From Rhynochetos jubatus (Eukaryota; Chordata; Aves; Eurypygiformes; Rhynochetidae), in the NCBI GenBank assembly GCA_027574665.1, contig CM050664.1, positions 15,650,774-15,714,773 on the forward strand: a stretch of 64,000 nucleotides of DNA, written 5' to 3'. Shown in pieces: positions 33,882 to 45,585 of this stretch. Under the pieces are notes generated by a model, which did not search any database, was not told the origin of the DNA, and was given only the letters and a program-made list of their open reading frames with translations. Numbering within the stretch: position 1 is the first letter of the stretch; every line of letters begins with the position of its first letter. Made by a program: the position numbers and the translations under genes.

Positions 33882-35070
33882 TCATACGCTCTTAGAGACG
33901 TTGAGCTTTGTCAGTTCGTTGACCTCCTCGGCTCCCGCATCCTCACAGTCGGCCTTCTCCGCGGCTTTGCCGAACCTGCACCTCTCCTCTGCCTTCACCG
34001 CGTCCTTCTGGAGCTTCCTGGCGGAAGGAAGGACGTCCTTGGTTTCCGAGTTATCTGTGCCGCGGGCTGTCTTGTCAGAACTCTGTAGAGAAGGCACCAG
34101 GTTGGCAATCTCATCCGTCGGAGATCGCCCAATGCTGCCATCCACTTGAACCCGAATGTCTGGAGATATAGACAGCTGGTGGTGTGGCACGATCCCGTTG
34201 TCCATGCACTTCGGGTAGAGGTAGGTCTTCATCTGACCTTTCCCCTTCACGTTGACCGTGCCCCTATAGTCAAAGTCATACCCCATCTTGCTGAGGATGC
34301 GGTAGCTCTCCTCACTCACCTGTATGCGACACTCGACGCCGGTGGTGTCCATCCTGCTAGCGATGTTGACGGTGTCCCCCCAGATGTCATACAACAGCTT
34401 GGTGGTGCCGATGACGCCAGCGGTGAGGGGCCCGTGGTTAAAGCCAATCCTAAGCTTGAAATTGAACCACAGCATGTTGTTGTTGAAGTCATCCACCACT
34501 CGCATCATTTCTTTGGCAAATTCAAAAAGGGTCTGCAAGTGTCCGTGGGGGTGGTTGTTGTCCTGACACTGCGAGGTGTTCAGTCCCGAAGCGGCCATGT
34601 AGGTCGCCCCGATTGTTTTGATTTTCTCGATGCTGCTGTAGTGTGGTTTGCTCAGCAGCTCGTCAAAATCCCCGATGAGTTCGTTCAGGACCCTGTAGCA
34701 CTCCTTGCCTCCCTCGTAGTTCTCTTCGTAGAACTCGCTGAAGTTCACAATGCTGGCGAAGATCACTCCGCCGCTGTCGTGGTTTTTGGAATAGCTCTGG
34801 GAAACCTTCAACTGCTCGGCCACGTGGTAGGGAATGATATTCCGCAGCAACCAGTCGGCTTGATCCCTCATGCTCTGGATTTTGGTGCGGTGAAGATCGG
34901 CCTCCACGTCTCCGTGGTAGTGGAGGCGGTAACTGACCTCGAACTCCCGGTTCAGAAACCAGACCAGGAGGAGCAGAAGGAAGGACACCAAAATCACTTC
35001 CTGACCGATCAGGTCTGCTGGCCGCTTCGTGGCATTTGGCACCGAACTGTTGCACGGACTTTTTCTGGAG
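33882..35070 (-). CDS. ADCY9: ADCY9 last exon: TM12, C2 cyclase domain, C-tail
   Basis: This terminal coding exon of adenylate cyclase 9 has 1189 bases and ends in TGA at 33882-33884. Its acceptor (TTCCAG before CTCCAG) completes a split Ser codon. It encodes extracellular sequons (CNSSV, PNATK), the last membrane helix (VILVSFLLLLLVWFL), the linker (VSYRLHYHGDVEADLHR) and the complete C2 catalytic half. The expected active-site residues are present: Lys in EKIKTIG and Asp in LYDIWG (adenine pocket), Asn and Arg in NIASRM (transition state) and Lys in NVKGKGQ (phosphates). Tyr in ECYRVL and Ala in IGATYM replace the Leu and Ser of the forskolin pocket, a pair specific to the poorly forskolin-responsive AC9. 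The tail after the cyclase fold is about 95 residues and ends LTKLNVSKSV, as in mammalian AC9, where the C-terminal tail is known to be autoinhibitory. Identity to ADCY9 is unmistakable. Confidence 0.98.
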
Positions 35071-35417
35071 CTGGAAGCAGAAGAAAGGGAAGAACACAAA
35101 GAGGTGCCTTTAAAAACACAGAGTGAGGGCGCTGCCGTTTCTGTTCCACAGTCAGAAGCCCCTTCCCAGCAGCGCTGGACGTAACCCGCTGGGTTATAAA
35201 GCAGGCCTCGACAAGTTCACCTGCTGTAAGCACGCTAAAGGAGTCATTTCATTCTTAAGCTCTCGGGGCATCTCCTTAAGGGGCTATCATCAGCTGCAGC
35301 CACACAGCACCCCCAGCCGTTACGGAAGTCCTGTTGTAAGGACTTCACCGAGAAAACAGTCACCGTTACATCCGACCACGTAACTACGGGCACTACACGC
35401 AAACAGAACCAGAGGAT

Positions 35418-35754
35418 CAGAATCCTAGAATGGGTTGGGTTTCATACAATCACAGACTGGTTTGGGTTGGAAGGGACCTTAAAGCCACCCAGTCCCACCC
35501 CCCTGCCATGGGCAGGGACACCCTCCACTAGACCAGGTTGCTCCCAGCCTCATCCAGCCTGGCCTTGGGCACTGCCAGGGATGGGGCACCCACAGCTTCT
35601 CTGGGCAACCTGTCCCAGGGCCTCCCCACCCTCTCCGGGAAGAATTTCTTCCTGATGTCCAATCTAAATCTCCCCTCTATCAGTTTAAAGCCATTGCCCT
35701 GTGTCCTCTCACTCCCTGCCCTTGTAAAAATCGCCCCCAGCTTCCTTGCAGGCC
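35418..35754 (-). mobile_element. CR1 LINE, 5'-truncated 3' end
   Basis: This segment matches, from memory of the family, the 3' untranslated end of avian CR1 non-LTR retrotransposons. In plus-strand order it has the tail-type motif AATCCTAGAATGG, then GGTTTGGGTTGGAAGGGACC, CCTGCCATGGGCAGGGACA, CACTAGACCAGGTTGCTC, CTTCTCTGGGCAACCTGT and GAAGAATTTCTTCCTGATGT. The 3' terminus is on the left, so the element lies on the minus strand, in the same sense as ADCY9. It is a few hundred bases long, has no reverse transcriptase left, and shows modest divergence. It supports an avian source. Confidence 0.93.
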
Positions 35755-38700
35755 CAAAAAATAAACAGGTATATAAAACGCTCAAACTGCCGGCGTGTGC
35801 TCAGGTCCGTGCGCGCACACACGTATCGGCGCAGGAGGTGGCGTGCCCAAGTTCTGCGGAACTGATCCTCTTTGGTGCTAGCGCCGATGTTCGGCAACGG
35901 CTGCTTTACACGCTCCTGCTTCTGCCTCGCCGGCTCCGCAAAGGCTGGCGGGCGGGCGCGCACGAAGGCGGTGGCGGAAGAGAACCCCGTCCGAGACACG
36001 GCGGAGGAGCGCGGCTCTGCCGCGCCAAAGCGGGGAACACGGAGCGCTGGGGTGACTCTCCTCTACGCTATCGCTGCTGACGCTCTCTACGGCGGAGACA
36101 GAGAGTTTCTCCAAGCGCCAAGATGTAAAAGCAGTCGCGTCTCACACCGACCGAGAGTAACGTTTCAAACCCTCCTGACGGTTCTCGGCTGCCCGGGCCG
36201 ATCGTGAAGCACCGACGGAGGATGCCTCGAGTGCCAAACCGCCCCTCGCAAGGAGACGCCCGCAGTCTACGACCTCAGCGTTCCGGGGAGGCGCAGAGGC
36301 CACCTACGCAATCCGGGAAGGCCGCCGAAGCCCGGAGAGGTTGGCGCGCGGTGCTGGCTCCAGACACCCACCTGCGATTTCTTTGCTGTAAAACGATGCC
36401 AAGGCTTAAGGTTTGAATCGAGCAGACACAGGCGGAGGTTTTTCACGTTAAGAGATGGTTAGATAAGGGAGAGCGTCGCACAGGCGTTCTCCTTGGAAAA
36501 ACAGGAAGGCAACCTGTGTCTCAGTGTCTGTCTGCTGGGAAGGTATGTGAGCAAGAGAGATCGAAGCTCAAAGCCCAACTGCAGCCGCAGCTCGAGAAGA
36601 GAAGGCTGGATCTGTCCTGCACTTGTACCTTCCATTAGTTTCTTTGTGGCCCTGGGGGAGCCGCTGCCCCTCCTGGGATGGGAGCAGGCGTTTTAGCCAC
36701 TCAGCTGTGCTACCGACCCGGCCCCTTCCACTGAACGCCGGCAGAAAAGCGTGCTGAAGCAAACGCGCAGCACAGCTGCCGAAGAGACGAGCGTGGCCAA
36801 GCTGGGAACACATCTGTACGTGCTGCGGCCTCGGTTTGGATCTATCCCCCTTCACCCTAGTAAGCCTATGGGAGACAGAGTAAGTGAAACACAGGTGGAA
36901 GTGCAGGCTAAAGCCAAGGTGCGCATTATGCTGGAACTCACTCCTTTAGTTTTCAACCGTAAACAGGCTCATCCCTGGAGAAGTGACGGTGTATTCATCA
37001 TTTTAGTGGTCCGACATTAAAAAAACCCCCACAGGAAGACCCAAAGGAGATTACTCCCAACCCACGCATGGGTCCCACAGCCAGGTGGCGCGGTGCTGGA
37101 CCCACACCTTCCTTTCTCCCTTACAACGACTGTTCTCACCAGAACCTCCGATAGGAACCTATCCATTCTCTCCCAGAAGGACAAGTCAGCGCCCAAGACA
37201 AAGGCCGAGTTATGAATGACCAGAATGGGAGCAATTCCTGAAATACAATCCTCGCTGCCTATTTTGCAGGTGGGAAAACACCCTCCCACTTTGATGGGTT
37301 TATAAAACAAAGTGAGGGGAGGGTAAGTGAGAGAAAAGACCTTCGAAAATAAGTAAGGCTGGAGGTGAGGAATGAATCTCAGTTGAGGAGCACGACCCAG
37401 GTTCTTCTCCGAACCGCTGGCTATTTTCCATTATCCTGTGGGAAGAGACCTGCTAGGGGAGCTGAGCGATGACACGTCACCCCTCTGAGGGTACGAGTTC
37501 GATCCAGATAATCTGCTCCACCATCAAGCACCCCTGCCACAGGGGTTTATTGGAGTCATTAAAGGCTCTTTGTTTACAGTTCATTGTACAAAATGCTCCC
37601 CCAAGTACCGTAATTCCTCCGAAACGCATGGGGCAAGCACCACAGATTTCACGTTACGAAGCGGCTCGCGCTGAAGGCAGGACCAGCCTTTTCGGAAAAA
37701 CCCGCCGCCTCCCTTTCACCCCCCCGAAGCACCGGCGTCCGGAGCTCTCCGGCACCTCCTCCAGCGCTGGCCTGACCCGGTTCCCCATGGGCACACCGCC
37801 GCGGGGATCTGCGCGTGACAGGAGTGACCCGCTGCGAGCTGATTTCATTCCGGAGGTAACGGGTTAGGATCCCAAAAAAGAAGGTGCAGGATCTTTTCCG
37901 GAGCAGGCGTCCCCGCTCAGATCACCGCGCGAGCGCAGAAAGCCGCGGCGCCAGCCGGAGGGAGGGAGCGGTGACTCCTTCCCCTGCTGGACATCACATT
38001 CCTGGACGGTGCGCTGAGCGGGTTACAGGACCCACGGGACTCTACATCCCCTCGCCGGCAGTGGGCAAAGATGACCCGAAGCCACCCTTTAGAGTGAAAG
38101 GAGCAAGACCCCACGCACCTGTAACAGAAAGGATCCCCCCCCGACCTTTTTAAGGGCTGTTTTGATGAGGTGCCGCAGCAGGAAACTGCTTTCAAACCCA
38201 TTCCAACTGAAATCTTCAGCCGGCAACGTTCCTTTAACGCAAACTGGGGCAGAGCTTCCTGGCACAGGCGCCTAACGATTAACTCGGCGTCTTCACCCGG
38301 GCTGCGTGTGAATATGGAACAGGCGAGAGCTCCGGAGACAGAATCTCCTTTGGCTTGATCACAAATCATGAAGGTAACGGCTTTCCACTCAGGAAAGACT
38401 TTTGGAAAGCCATTGGGCTTCCGAGCCAGCGACCTACGTTTGGATTTGGCTGTCTCGCTGTATCAAAGAGGATGCGTGGCTGCGCAAGCCTGAGAAAGAA
38501 TGCCACGGCGGAACGGAGCGGGAAGGGGAAATCGGACAGCTGCTGTCGGTGAAGAACACAGAGCGGATCCGCATAAACGCACGCTGCCCCTCCCCATCAA
38601 GCGATTTTAGTCTCCCACCTCATGGCCTACCACTGCTCCTCCTCGAGCGGTCACAGACTGGGAAATGATAAACCCTACCTGCCCCGGCTGAGGGATGAAT

Positions 38701-39097
38701 GAAAAGGAGAAATACCTCCTGCTTAAAAGACAAAGTGCGTGGTCAGCTCTCTCCTGGGCTGAAGAACTGCTCTGCCTGGAAAACAAGGCAAATTCCGCAT
38801 CCTGATTTACCGACACAGCGTGGACAGTCAGCGAGGAAGGCGGCATCACCATTCCCAGCAGCCCTTCCCGCGCAACATCAACGATTATCTCAACTCTTCA
38901 TCACGAAAGGGGAACAACCTCATCAAGGCACGCAAAACAAGCCCGTTAGCTGGGCCCTCCTGCAACACAGGAAAAGCTTTCGTGCTGGCTGCGGTACCAA
39001 GGAAATCCAACAGGTACCTCGTGAGGTACCGACGATGCTTTAAGAACTGTTACTACTAGGAGAACAGATGCTATTTTACACCGATGCACAGAGTGGT

Positions 39098-39175
39098 CGG
39101 GGTTGGAAGGCACCTCTAGAGACCATCTAGTCCAACCCCCCTGCCAGAGCAGGATCCCCCAGAGCAGGTCACAGC
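39098..39175 (-). mobile_element. CR1 LINE fragment (3' end)
   Basis: This short fragment reads GGTTGGAAGGCACCTCTAGA, then GACCATCTAGTCCAACCCCC and CTGCCAGAGCAGGATCCCCC. It resembles the 3' end of another CR1 subfamily common in birds. It differs from the copy at 35.4 kb, so it is a separate insertion. The strand is assigned by analogy with that copy. Confidence 0.8.
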
Positions 39176-39440
39176 TCCTCCGTAGTTCTACTTCCTAGAA
39201 ATCCAATCTAGACAGCAAACAGCATTACACCACTCGGGGACTGCAGCATCAGCTCGCTGCTGATTCTTGGTCATTCCCAAGTTCTCTGCAAAGGAAGCAA
39301 CGTACACCGGGAGCTTAAACGCAACTCGCTGAACCAACGTGTGGAATTCCCAAGCGGATTACACCGTGGATGCCAAGTTTTGCTACACATCATCGAAAAT
39401 GTTTCTATCCCTAAAGACGGTCATTTTACATAAAGCTTAC

Positions 39441-39482
39441 CTGAAGTTCTGTGCCAAGTCCAGATGAGACGTGTCCACGGAG
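39441..39482 (-). CDS. ADCY9: ADCY9 42-base micro-exon (extracellular loop)
   Basis: This tiny exon sits between acceptor TTTCTTTCAG and donor GTAAGC. It begins with the third base of a Ser codon, encodes SVDTSHLDLAQNF and ends with the first two bases (AG) of the next Ser codon. It aligns with SVLTSPLDAVQNF of the human protein, so it is a genuine conserved exon. It lies in the extracellular loop between the last two membrane helices of the second membrane block. Its 3' junction completes an Asn-Phe-Ser glycosylation sequon. Its length is a multiple of three and both its boundaries are in the same phase, so skipping would not shift the frame. Confidence 0.96.
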
Positions 39483-42306
39483 CTGAAAGAAAACAACACT
39501 GGTATCAGAAGGATAGTTAAAGCACTCTGCCAGAATTCCAGTTCGCTTTGAACCTTTCCTACTGTGCAGACCGCGGGACCGATAACTGCATCGCACGCTC
39601 CGCCAGCTTCAGACAAACTTGGTCTGGACGGGACTGTTCTGCCCATTTTGGCTTGGGAGAAGCGCGCGCGGGCGGAGCCAGAGGCGCAACCACCTCGGAA
39701 GGGTAAGCGATGACAGCGCTGCCACGCCGCCGCCCGGCACGAGCAGCCGTTAAACGCTCCAGCCGTACCTTGGGAACACGGAAAAGCAGTTTCGGCACTC
39801 TAAAACCCGGCTATGCCTTCACCTTATCCGACCACACAACACAAAGATTTTAGAAATCGCCACTGCAGGAAACGAGCAGTTGAAGCGATTTCTGTGTTTC
39901 CTTGCGTTACCCTTTCTCCGCCGCAACCGAGTCTGGCAGCTCTCGGGACTGGTTTCTGCGGGGAGAAGTCAAGAAACCCGCAGCATGGCGCTGGCTGGGA
40001 GGCGTACACGCCTGCGCTTGCCACGGTGACAGAACGCTAGCCAGGCTAATGGCAAGAAAGGAACAAAAAGGTTGTTGCAAACAAAGAGAAGCCGTGGGGC
40101 TCACTAATTCAACCTGTATTGGTTTTGTCCGTGATCAATTCTGTACATCCCTTTTTCCGACCTGCAGTTGAACTGCTCTGTCTCTTACCGTCAATATTTA
40201 TGTGTACAAGATGGAATAACACCATATTCCATGATTTCTGGTCACCGCTGTTCAAACCACAGGTGAAAATATGCCACCATTAGCAAAATTTCTGGAGATA
40301 ATGTTTCTTTAACACACAAACCACCTCCGCAGCAGTCAGCAAAAGCTGATGCTGTGAACAGAGACAACAGCTCGGGAACAGCCTTTCCTCTGCTCGGGAA
40401 CAGCCTTAATAAAGGTGAAATGCAGGGAAAACCCCAAGTTTTGAGCCTGCCCTAATACCGAGCGCAGGCACAGGCTGATGTAGAATCACACGAGTCGCCT
40501 GCTCTGGAATCTCGTCTCCGGGTAAGGAGTTACAGTCGCGGCACCAAACCTTCTGACTGCCTTCCGCGACAATGGACGCGGGGAGGTGTGTCCAAACAAT
40601 CCCTCACGGGAGCGTCAAACCCTACGATACCTTTTTCAAGCTCTGGTTCGCTGCCTGCCTCTGGACGAAGAGTTCTGCCACTCAAATCCGTTGTATGACC
40701 CTGTTTCAAAGGGCTCTGGCGTGAAGCAGCGTGCCGTTAGGCCACGGCAGCGCCGTGCGGAGACGCCAGCACGCAGGGAGCTGGGTGAGCCGGAAGGAGC
40801 CCTGCTTGGGGGAATTAGAGCAGCCAGGGAGTCCGGAAACGGCATCAAGGGTTTGCTCTTCATTAGCTTCCCTGGGAAAGCCAACGCGGGCCCTCAGTGA
40901 CGGCGGTGGCCGGACGGCGTCAGTGTTGCAAGGGAAAAGGCCGACGGGTGGGCAGTCGGCTTTCCCAGTGCGAGAGGGTCACTCAGTGTGCTGGAGGAGC
41001 CGATGGGAGCGGGGTAAGCTGGACAACTAAAACCGAAGGGGCAAGTGGGAGATGAGAAGGGAGGGGCATCCAGAAACTGAACACTGCGGCCCCCCACTGA
41101 AGCTGGAACTGCCCCGCGCTCTCTGCCCGAGCGCTCTGCAGAGAGACAAGAAAGGGGTTTTCCTTCAGTCTACTATGATCCAGCAACTCAGCTGACTCCA
41201 GTTCCAAGTTACTTTTTTCCAAGGAAAGGCTTTCTTCCTACAACCCTTACAGCCACTTCCAAATTACTGATGCAAACAAGTGTTAAGGGGTGACTTTTAT
41301 TCTTCCCGACCTTTTTTTTTAAATATAAAATGGATCAAGATTAAGAAAGGCCACCTGCAGAGGGGATTAAAAGCTAAATACTCACACAAAACACGTACCT
41401 GCAAGCTCTGTTTGGTTTGTTTGGGGATTTTTTTGTGTTTTCACCATATGATTTGGCAACCCTCTATGGAAGGGTAAAAGGACAGAAGGGCTTTTGACAG
41501 GAACGAGAATAACCTAGCCTAAGAAGCCCTGGCAAAGTCCCCGCTGCGGTGCGAGCGCCAAAGGCTGAGACACTTCTTAAGCCACTGAGAAGTGCAGTTG
41601 ATTACAGAATGCTGACAACAGGAGTGGATGGCTGGAAGGACTCCCTCCGCTCTCTGGGCCAGGAAACAGAAGGAGAGTACTGCACACAAGTTCTCCTATG
41701 GGGAAAACTGCTTATCCGAGGCAAAACTGCAAAGCCTTAAGGTTACTGCACAGAAGCTGCATTAACCTGATTCCTGATTACGGCCTTGCAGCAGCCTCTG
41801 AAAAGGCAGGAAAGTGAAGCAAACAGGGTATTAGAACCCGATTAAATCTGAGCACCTGCCTTCCGCAGTGCAGAACTCCTTGAAGCGGTGGTGGAAGATA
41901 CTCGGTTCCTAAGGGCAAAAATAAATCTGGAGGGGCGTGGGGGAACAACTGGGCTCTCTGGCACCACCACGTGCCTCAGAAATTTCCTAATGAAACAGAT
42001 TTCCAAACAGTGAAAGGCCATTCCATGGGTCTGGCAAGTGCCAGAGTGCCCTAGAAACACACCGACTGAGGACACAGTGTCATTTCAACGCAGGTTACGG
42101 GAAAGGATCCCTCAGATATCGGCCTGAAATCCTTCAAAAGGGAAAAAAAAAAAAAAAAAGGCAAAGCTCTTCCCAAATCAAATTATTGAGAAGTTGGAGA
42201 AATTCACGGCAGATACTAAAATCCCACGGATGAGGCCCTCACTTCACTGGTGGAGCAAACCAACCGTGTTCATCTCCAGATGGTCTACGTAGGGCGTGAT
42301 GCTCAC
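39483..42306 (-). other. ADCY9: ADCY9 intron upstream of micro-exon
   Basis: This 2824-base intron has donor GTGAGC and acceptor TTTCAG. It contains a 17-base A run at 42143-42159 (poly-T on the sense strand) about 150 bases after the donor. I see no exon or recognisable transposon otherwise. Confidence 0.9.
42143..42159 (+). repeat. Poly-A run
   Basis: This is an uninterrupted run of 17 A, in the ADCY9 intron. It may vary in length between individuals or reflect an old retroposon tail, but no element body is recognised beside it. Confidence 0.9.
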
Positions 42307-42455
42307 CTGTCTGGACACAAGGAGATGTAGAGCAGGACGAGAAGCACCGCTCCTACTACGGTTGCCAGCAGAGATCGCATCCAGGAGCTAAGCTGGCAGA
42401 AGTTGCAGTACTGCACAACGGTGATCAGGATCGCGCAACACATGAACATGGTGTA
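42307..42455 (-). CDS. ADCY9: ADCY9 exon: membrane helices of second block
   Basis: This 149-base exon (49 codons plus two bases, phase 0 start) has acceptor TGTTGCAG and donor GTGAGC. It encodes YTMFMCCAILITVVQ then YCNFCQLSSWMRS and a second hydrophobic run, ATVVGAVLLVLLYISL, ending CPD. These are two of the six helices of the second transmembrane block, joined by the short YCNFCQLSSWMRS segment, which is almost identical to mammalian AC9. The first helix is less conserved (human FPVFTGSAALIAVVH). Confidence 0.97.
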
Positions 42456-45425
42456 CTGCAACAGAGAGAGAGAGCGCGAGTTAGCTGCTTCTTGCTGACT
42501 GGAGTCCTGCACATCATCGCCGGCGTGAATTAAAGAGCGGGTGGTACAAAGGGAGGGTCTGATTTCGTCTGTATACATGCACAGGAAGTAATCCCTCAGT
42601 GTCTGCACCAGGAGACAGCGCTTGAAGATCCAGGTCTTGCCTTCAGAGAGCAAGAAAACTTTCAGCACAGGTTGTTTGTTCCCATTTTCCCTAGACGGAG
42701 GTTGGTGGTGCTGCGTTACACAACCATCGTTTCAGCAACTCGCAATACCTGCAGCTTACCTTGGCAAAAAGCTCAGTGCCTCTTCTGATTGGAAACAAAC
42801 AAAGAGAAGATGAGCGAAAAGAGGGTAAACAAACACTCAAGGAAACCTCCTCTCAGTTCTGGGGCGAGAACCTGCCTGTTCTAAACTGGACTGGAACTGC
42901 CTTGAAAACGGGGAACACGTTCACCCTCAGAAACTTCGCCCGACTGCCCACCCTGCAAAACACGTCTTAGGGGACAGTGTTGGGCTGGCCAGCAGCAGGT
43001 GAACCCGAGAGGAAAAAGCCCGGTGTGGGAAGGGAAGGCGGTTGTCAGTCGCTGTCGACTGATGCTCGGTGACACCCCCACCTGCGCCAATTTGAAACGA
43101 CAATTTCAGATTTTCCGTATGCCCGATCTCAAAAAGCCCCACAACAAAACCCCACAAACCAGAACACCTTTCCCTTTCCCCTCCTTCACTGGATAAAGCA
43201 AAGGAAGGGCAGGACGGATACATTCCCCAGCGTGCCCTCGTTTCCCTGAGAGACAATCCTACAGGGGACAAAACTGATGAACAAATTTTGGTTTAATCGA
43301 GGATATTCATGACCATGGAAGCTAAAACCGACCCCCCCAGCCGCACCAGGAGCTCTGTCCTAGCTACATACCGCCTTTTACAGTATGAAAGGATCATCCT
43401 CTCCCTTCCTCTCTCCACTGAAATCTCCTTTACACCGAAGCGCAGACTAGCAGGACTGTAGCGTCACTACAGAGCACGTGACTCAGAAGCAGACCCAGCG
43501 TATGGGAAAACACACCCTCACTTAACTCACCATTTTTAAACCACAAGCACAGTTGGGTTTGGGTTTGTTTTTTCTTTAAATGACTCCAAAATGGATAAAA
43601 GGAATTTCGGAAGTGTCCATTAAAAAACCCCGTAATTTAAACTTACTTTTTCCCCCCCATTTCAGGTCTCCCGAAGTGGCAGAGCACTGGTTCTCCCTCC
43701 AAGTTATGCCCCAGCATGAAGCCAGCCTACAGAGGGTCAGGAAGTGCCGTGTTTTACTATGTATGCATGGCTTTGGAAAGTTTTTTTTTGTTCATTGCTC
43801 TTGTTGTTAATTTTGATTTTAATTATTTTACATCCAAGGGAAGGTATCAAATGCTATGAATAAAAAAAAACTTTGCAAAACCATGTCATAGTAAAATATG
43901 ACACTTACCTGACCCTCTACAGATTGACTCCGTTCCCTAGAGCTCCACGCTTGCTGAAACTCTGAGCACAAGACGAGCTGGGACACCTCCTGGAGGGTGA
44001 GCCAACAACCCCACGACTCTGGAGAACCTGCAAGAGGAAAAGAAAGCAAAGTTCAGGCTCCGTTTGGTGCTGAACACCACCACCTCACTGCTGCTGCCTG
44101 CGGCGTTTAGGCTAAGCACCGGGTCTGGACAGGTATCGAGGATGCGCTAACGAAGGAGTCGGTTTTAAACGTCTGGAGAGATGATCACGGACGGTGATGA
44201 ACGGGATGATGTTAAAAATCAGGGGACAGATTTGAGAGGTTTGACGGTTTTCAGCTCCCTGCAGTGTGAGGAAAACCCTCCCCCAATTAGCTGTCTGGTA
44301 CTGATGAGGGAGGGAGGGGTCGTTAAGCTGGAAAAAACCATCTACAGCTTAAAGTCGACTCTCATTCACAAAAGGTAAAAGCTGCGGAACGACTGTAAAC
44401 ACGGGATTTGAAAGAATATGGAATACACTCCTCTGTGCCCGTGATAACCACGGAATATATGTTTAAATCAGGAAGGACCAAAAAACAACCTGTGGTCCAC
44501 AGGCTGCCGTGGAACAACCACCCAGTAATAAAGTGTAATAGGAAGAATGAGGTGGATCTGGTTGATAGCTACACCCAGGGCACTGAAATAGCCAGAGATT
44601 TGTGAAACAGAATTCCCTGAGATCCTGGAAAGGCAGGACCACCCACTGTGCTACCTAAGAGAAACATCCATCCCTCTCCTGTTCCAGTCCACTTGCATCA
44701 CTAACGGTTTTTAGGCACTGATCTTATGCTTTTAAAGCTTATGCCTTTAAATTAAACTATTCTTCCCCCTCCTTCATATTTAACCCCTTGTTGCCCCCTT
44801 CTGAATGTTATTATTCAAGGAGACACCAAATGCCCTGCAGACCTTTCTGTGGCTGGGCTAAACGTGCCAAGTGCTTTCCATTCCTTTTCAAAGACGGCTA
44901 CCCATTCCGTCACGCATTCCCGCCGCCCCTGCAGCGGAGCCATTCCCAGGTACCAGGAGCTCCCTCCTGTGAGTTTCTCCATCTAACTGGGCAAAAGACA
45001 CGCACTGCTAACACCTCTTCTCACCACTGAGACTCAGGAACGGGCATGAGAGGGTTTTCAGTATACACAGCAGCTCTCTAAACCAAAACCAGAGCGAATG
45101 CAGTGAAAAGCACAGTGAAAAGCCTGAGATGCGCTGCTTGCAGCACCTGGAATAAACACCCGCAGAAGTGCTGGGTCCAAGGAAAGAGTATGAGTGTAGG
45201 CAGGCATTTACAGGTGTCCCTCTCCTCTTTTGTTCTTCCAAACCAGCAAGCATTTACACTTACATGTTTATATTCACGTAGCAAAGCAGGCATTTCTCCA
45301 CACACAAAAGCCCTATCCCTGTAAGGGCTGCGTGTCAGACAGATGTAAAGCACGAGGGAGGTGAAGGGAGACCCAGGCAAGCAACAAGCTTTGTTAGATC
45401 CAAACCGAGGAGTTCGACAACTTAC
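42456..45425 (-). other. ADCY9: ADCY9 intron (2970 bases)
   Basis: The donor is GTAAGT at the 45425 side and the acceptor is TTGCAG with a CT-rich tract (CTCTCTCTCTCTG on the sense strand) at the 42456 side. No internal exon or transposon is recognised. AT-rich patches near 43.5-43.9 and 44.7 kb look ordinary. Confidence 0.9.
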
Positions 45426-45585
45426 ATGTATATTTGTTTCAAAATCAGAGGTGAAGTGTGAAAACACTGCAAGAGCTGGGAGAGAAACCAGGATTGCACC
45501 GAAAAAATGTCGAGGCAGCCAGCCAGATATCACCTCCAGGAGACGCTTGGTGCAAGTCATCACCTCCTCCAGAAAGAACGCCATT
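45426..45585 (-). CDS. ADCY9: ADCY9 exon: cytoplasmic loop and next helix
   Basis: This 160-base exon completes a split Arg codon and then encodes 53 residues: MAFFLEEVMTCTKRLLEVIS, GWLPRHFFGAILVSLPALAV and FSHFTSDFETNIH. Acceptor TTCCAG and donor GTAAGT are consensus. The FFLEEVM...KRLLE part is the short cytoplasmic connection, and FFGAILVSLPALAVFSHF is a membrane helix of the second block. It is close to human AC9 (MVFFLEDVMACTKRLLE). Confidence 0.97.

Larger units (their letters stand above)
35071..39440 (-). other. ADCY9: ADCY9 intron between micro-exon and last exon
   Basis: This 4370-base intron has donor GTAAGC at the 39440 side and acceptor TTCCAG at 35071-35076. It carries two CR1 3' ends (35418-35754 and 39098-39175), both in the same orientation as ADCY9, and an 18-base near-palindrome at 39013-39030. 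No additional exon is apparent. Confidence 0.9.

Noticed and set aside
34146..35126. 326-codon plus-strand open frame
   Set aside because: It is the exact antisense of the ADCY9 last exon, and its openness follows from the codon use of the real gene.
37440..37510. B-box-like GAGTTCGATCC suggesting a tRNA gene
   Set aside because: No matching A box or cloverleaf can be formed from the preceding 60 bases. The GGTTCGAAC near 670 and GGTTCAAATC near 48284 were rejected for the same reason.
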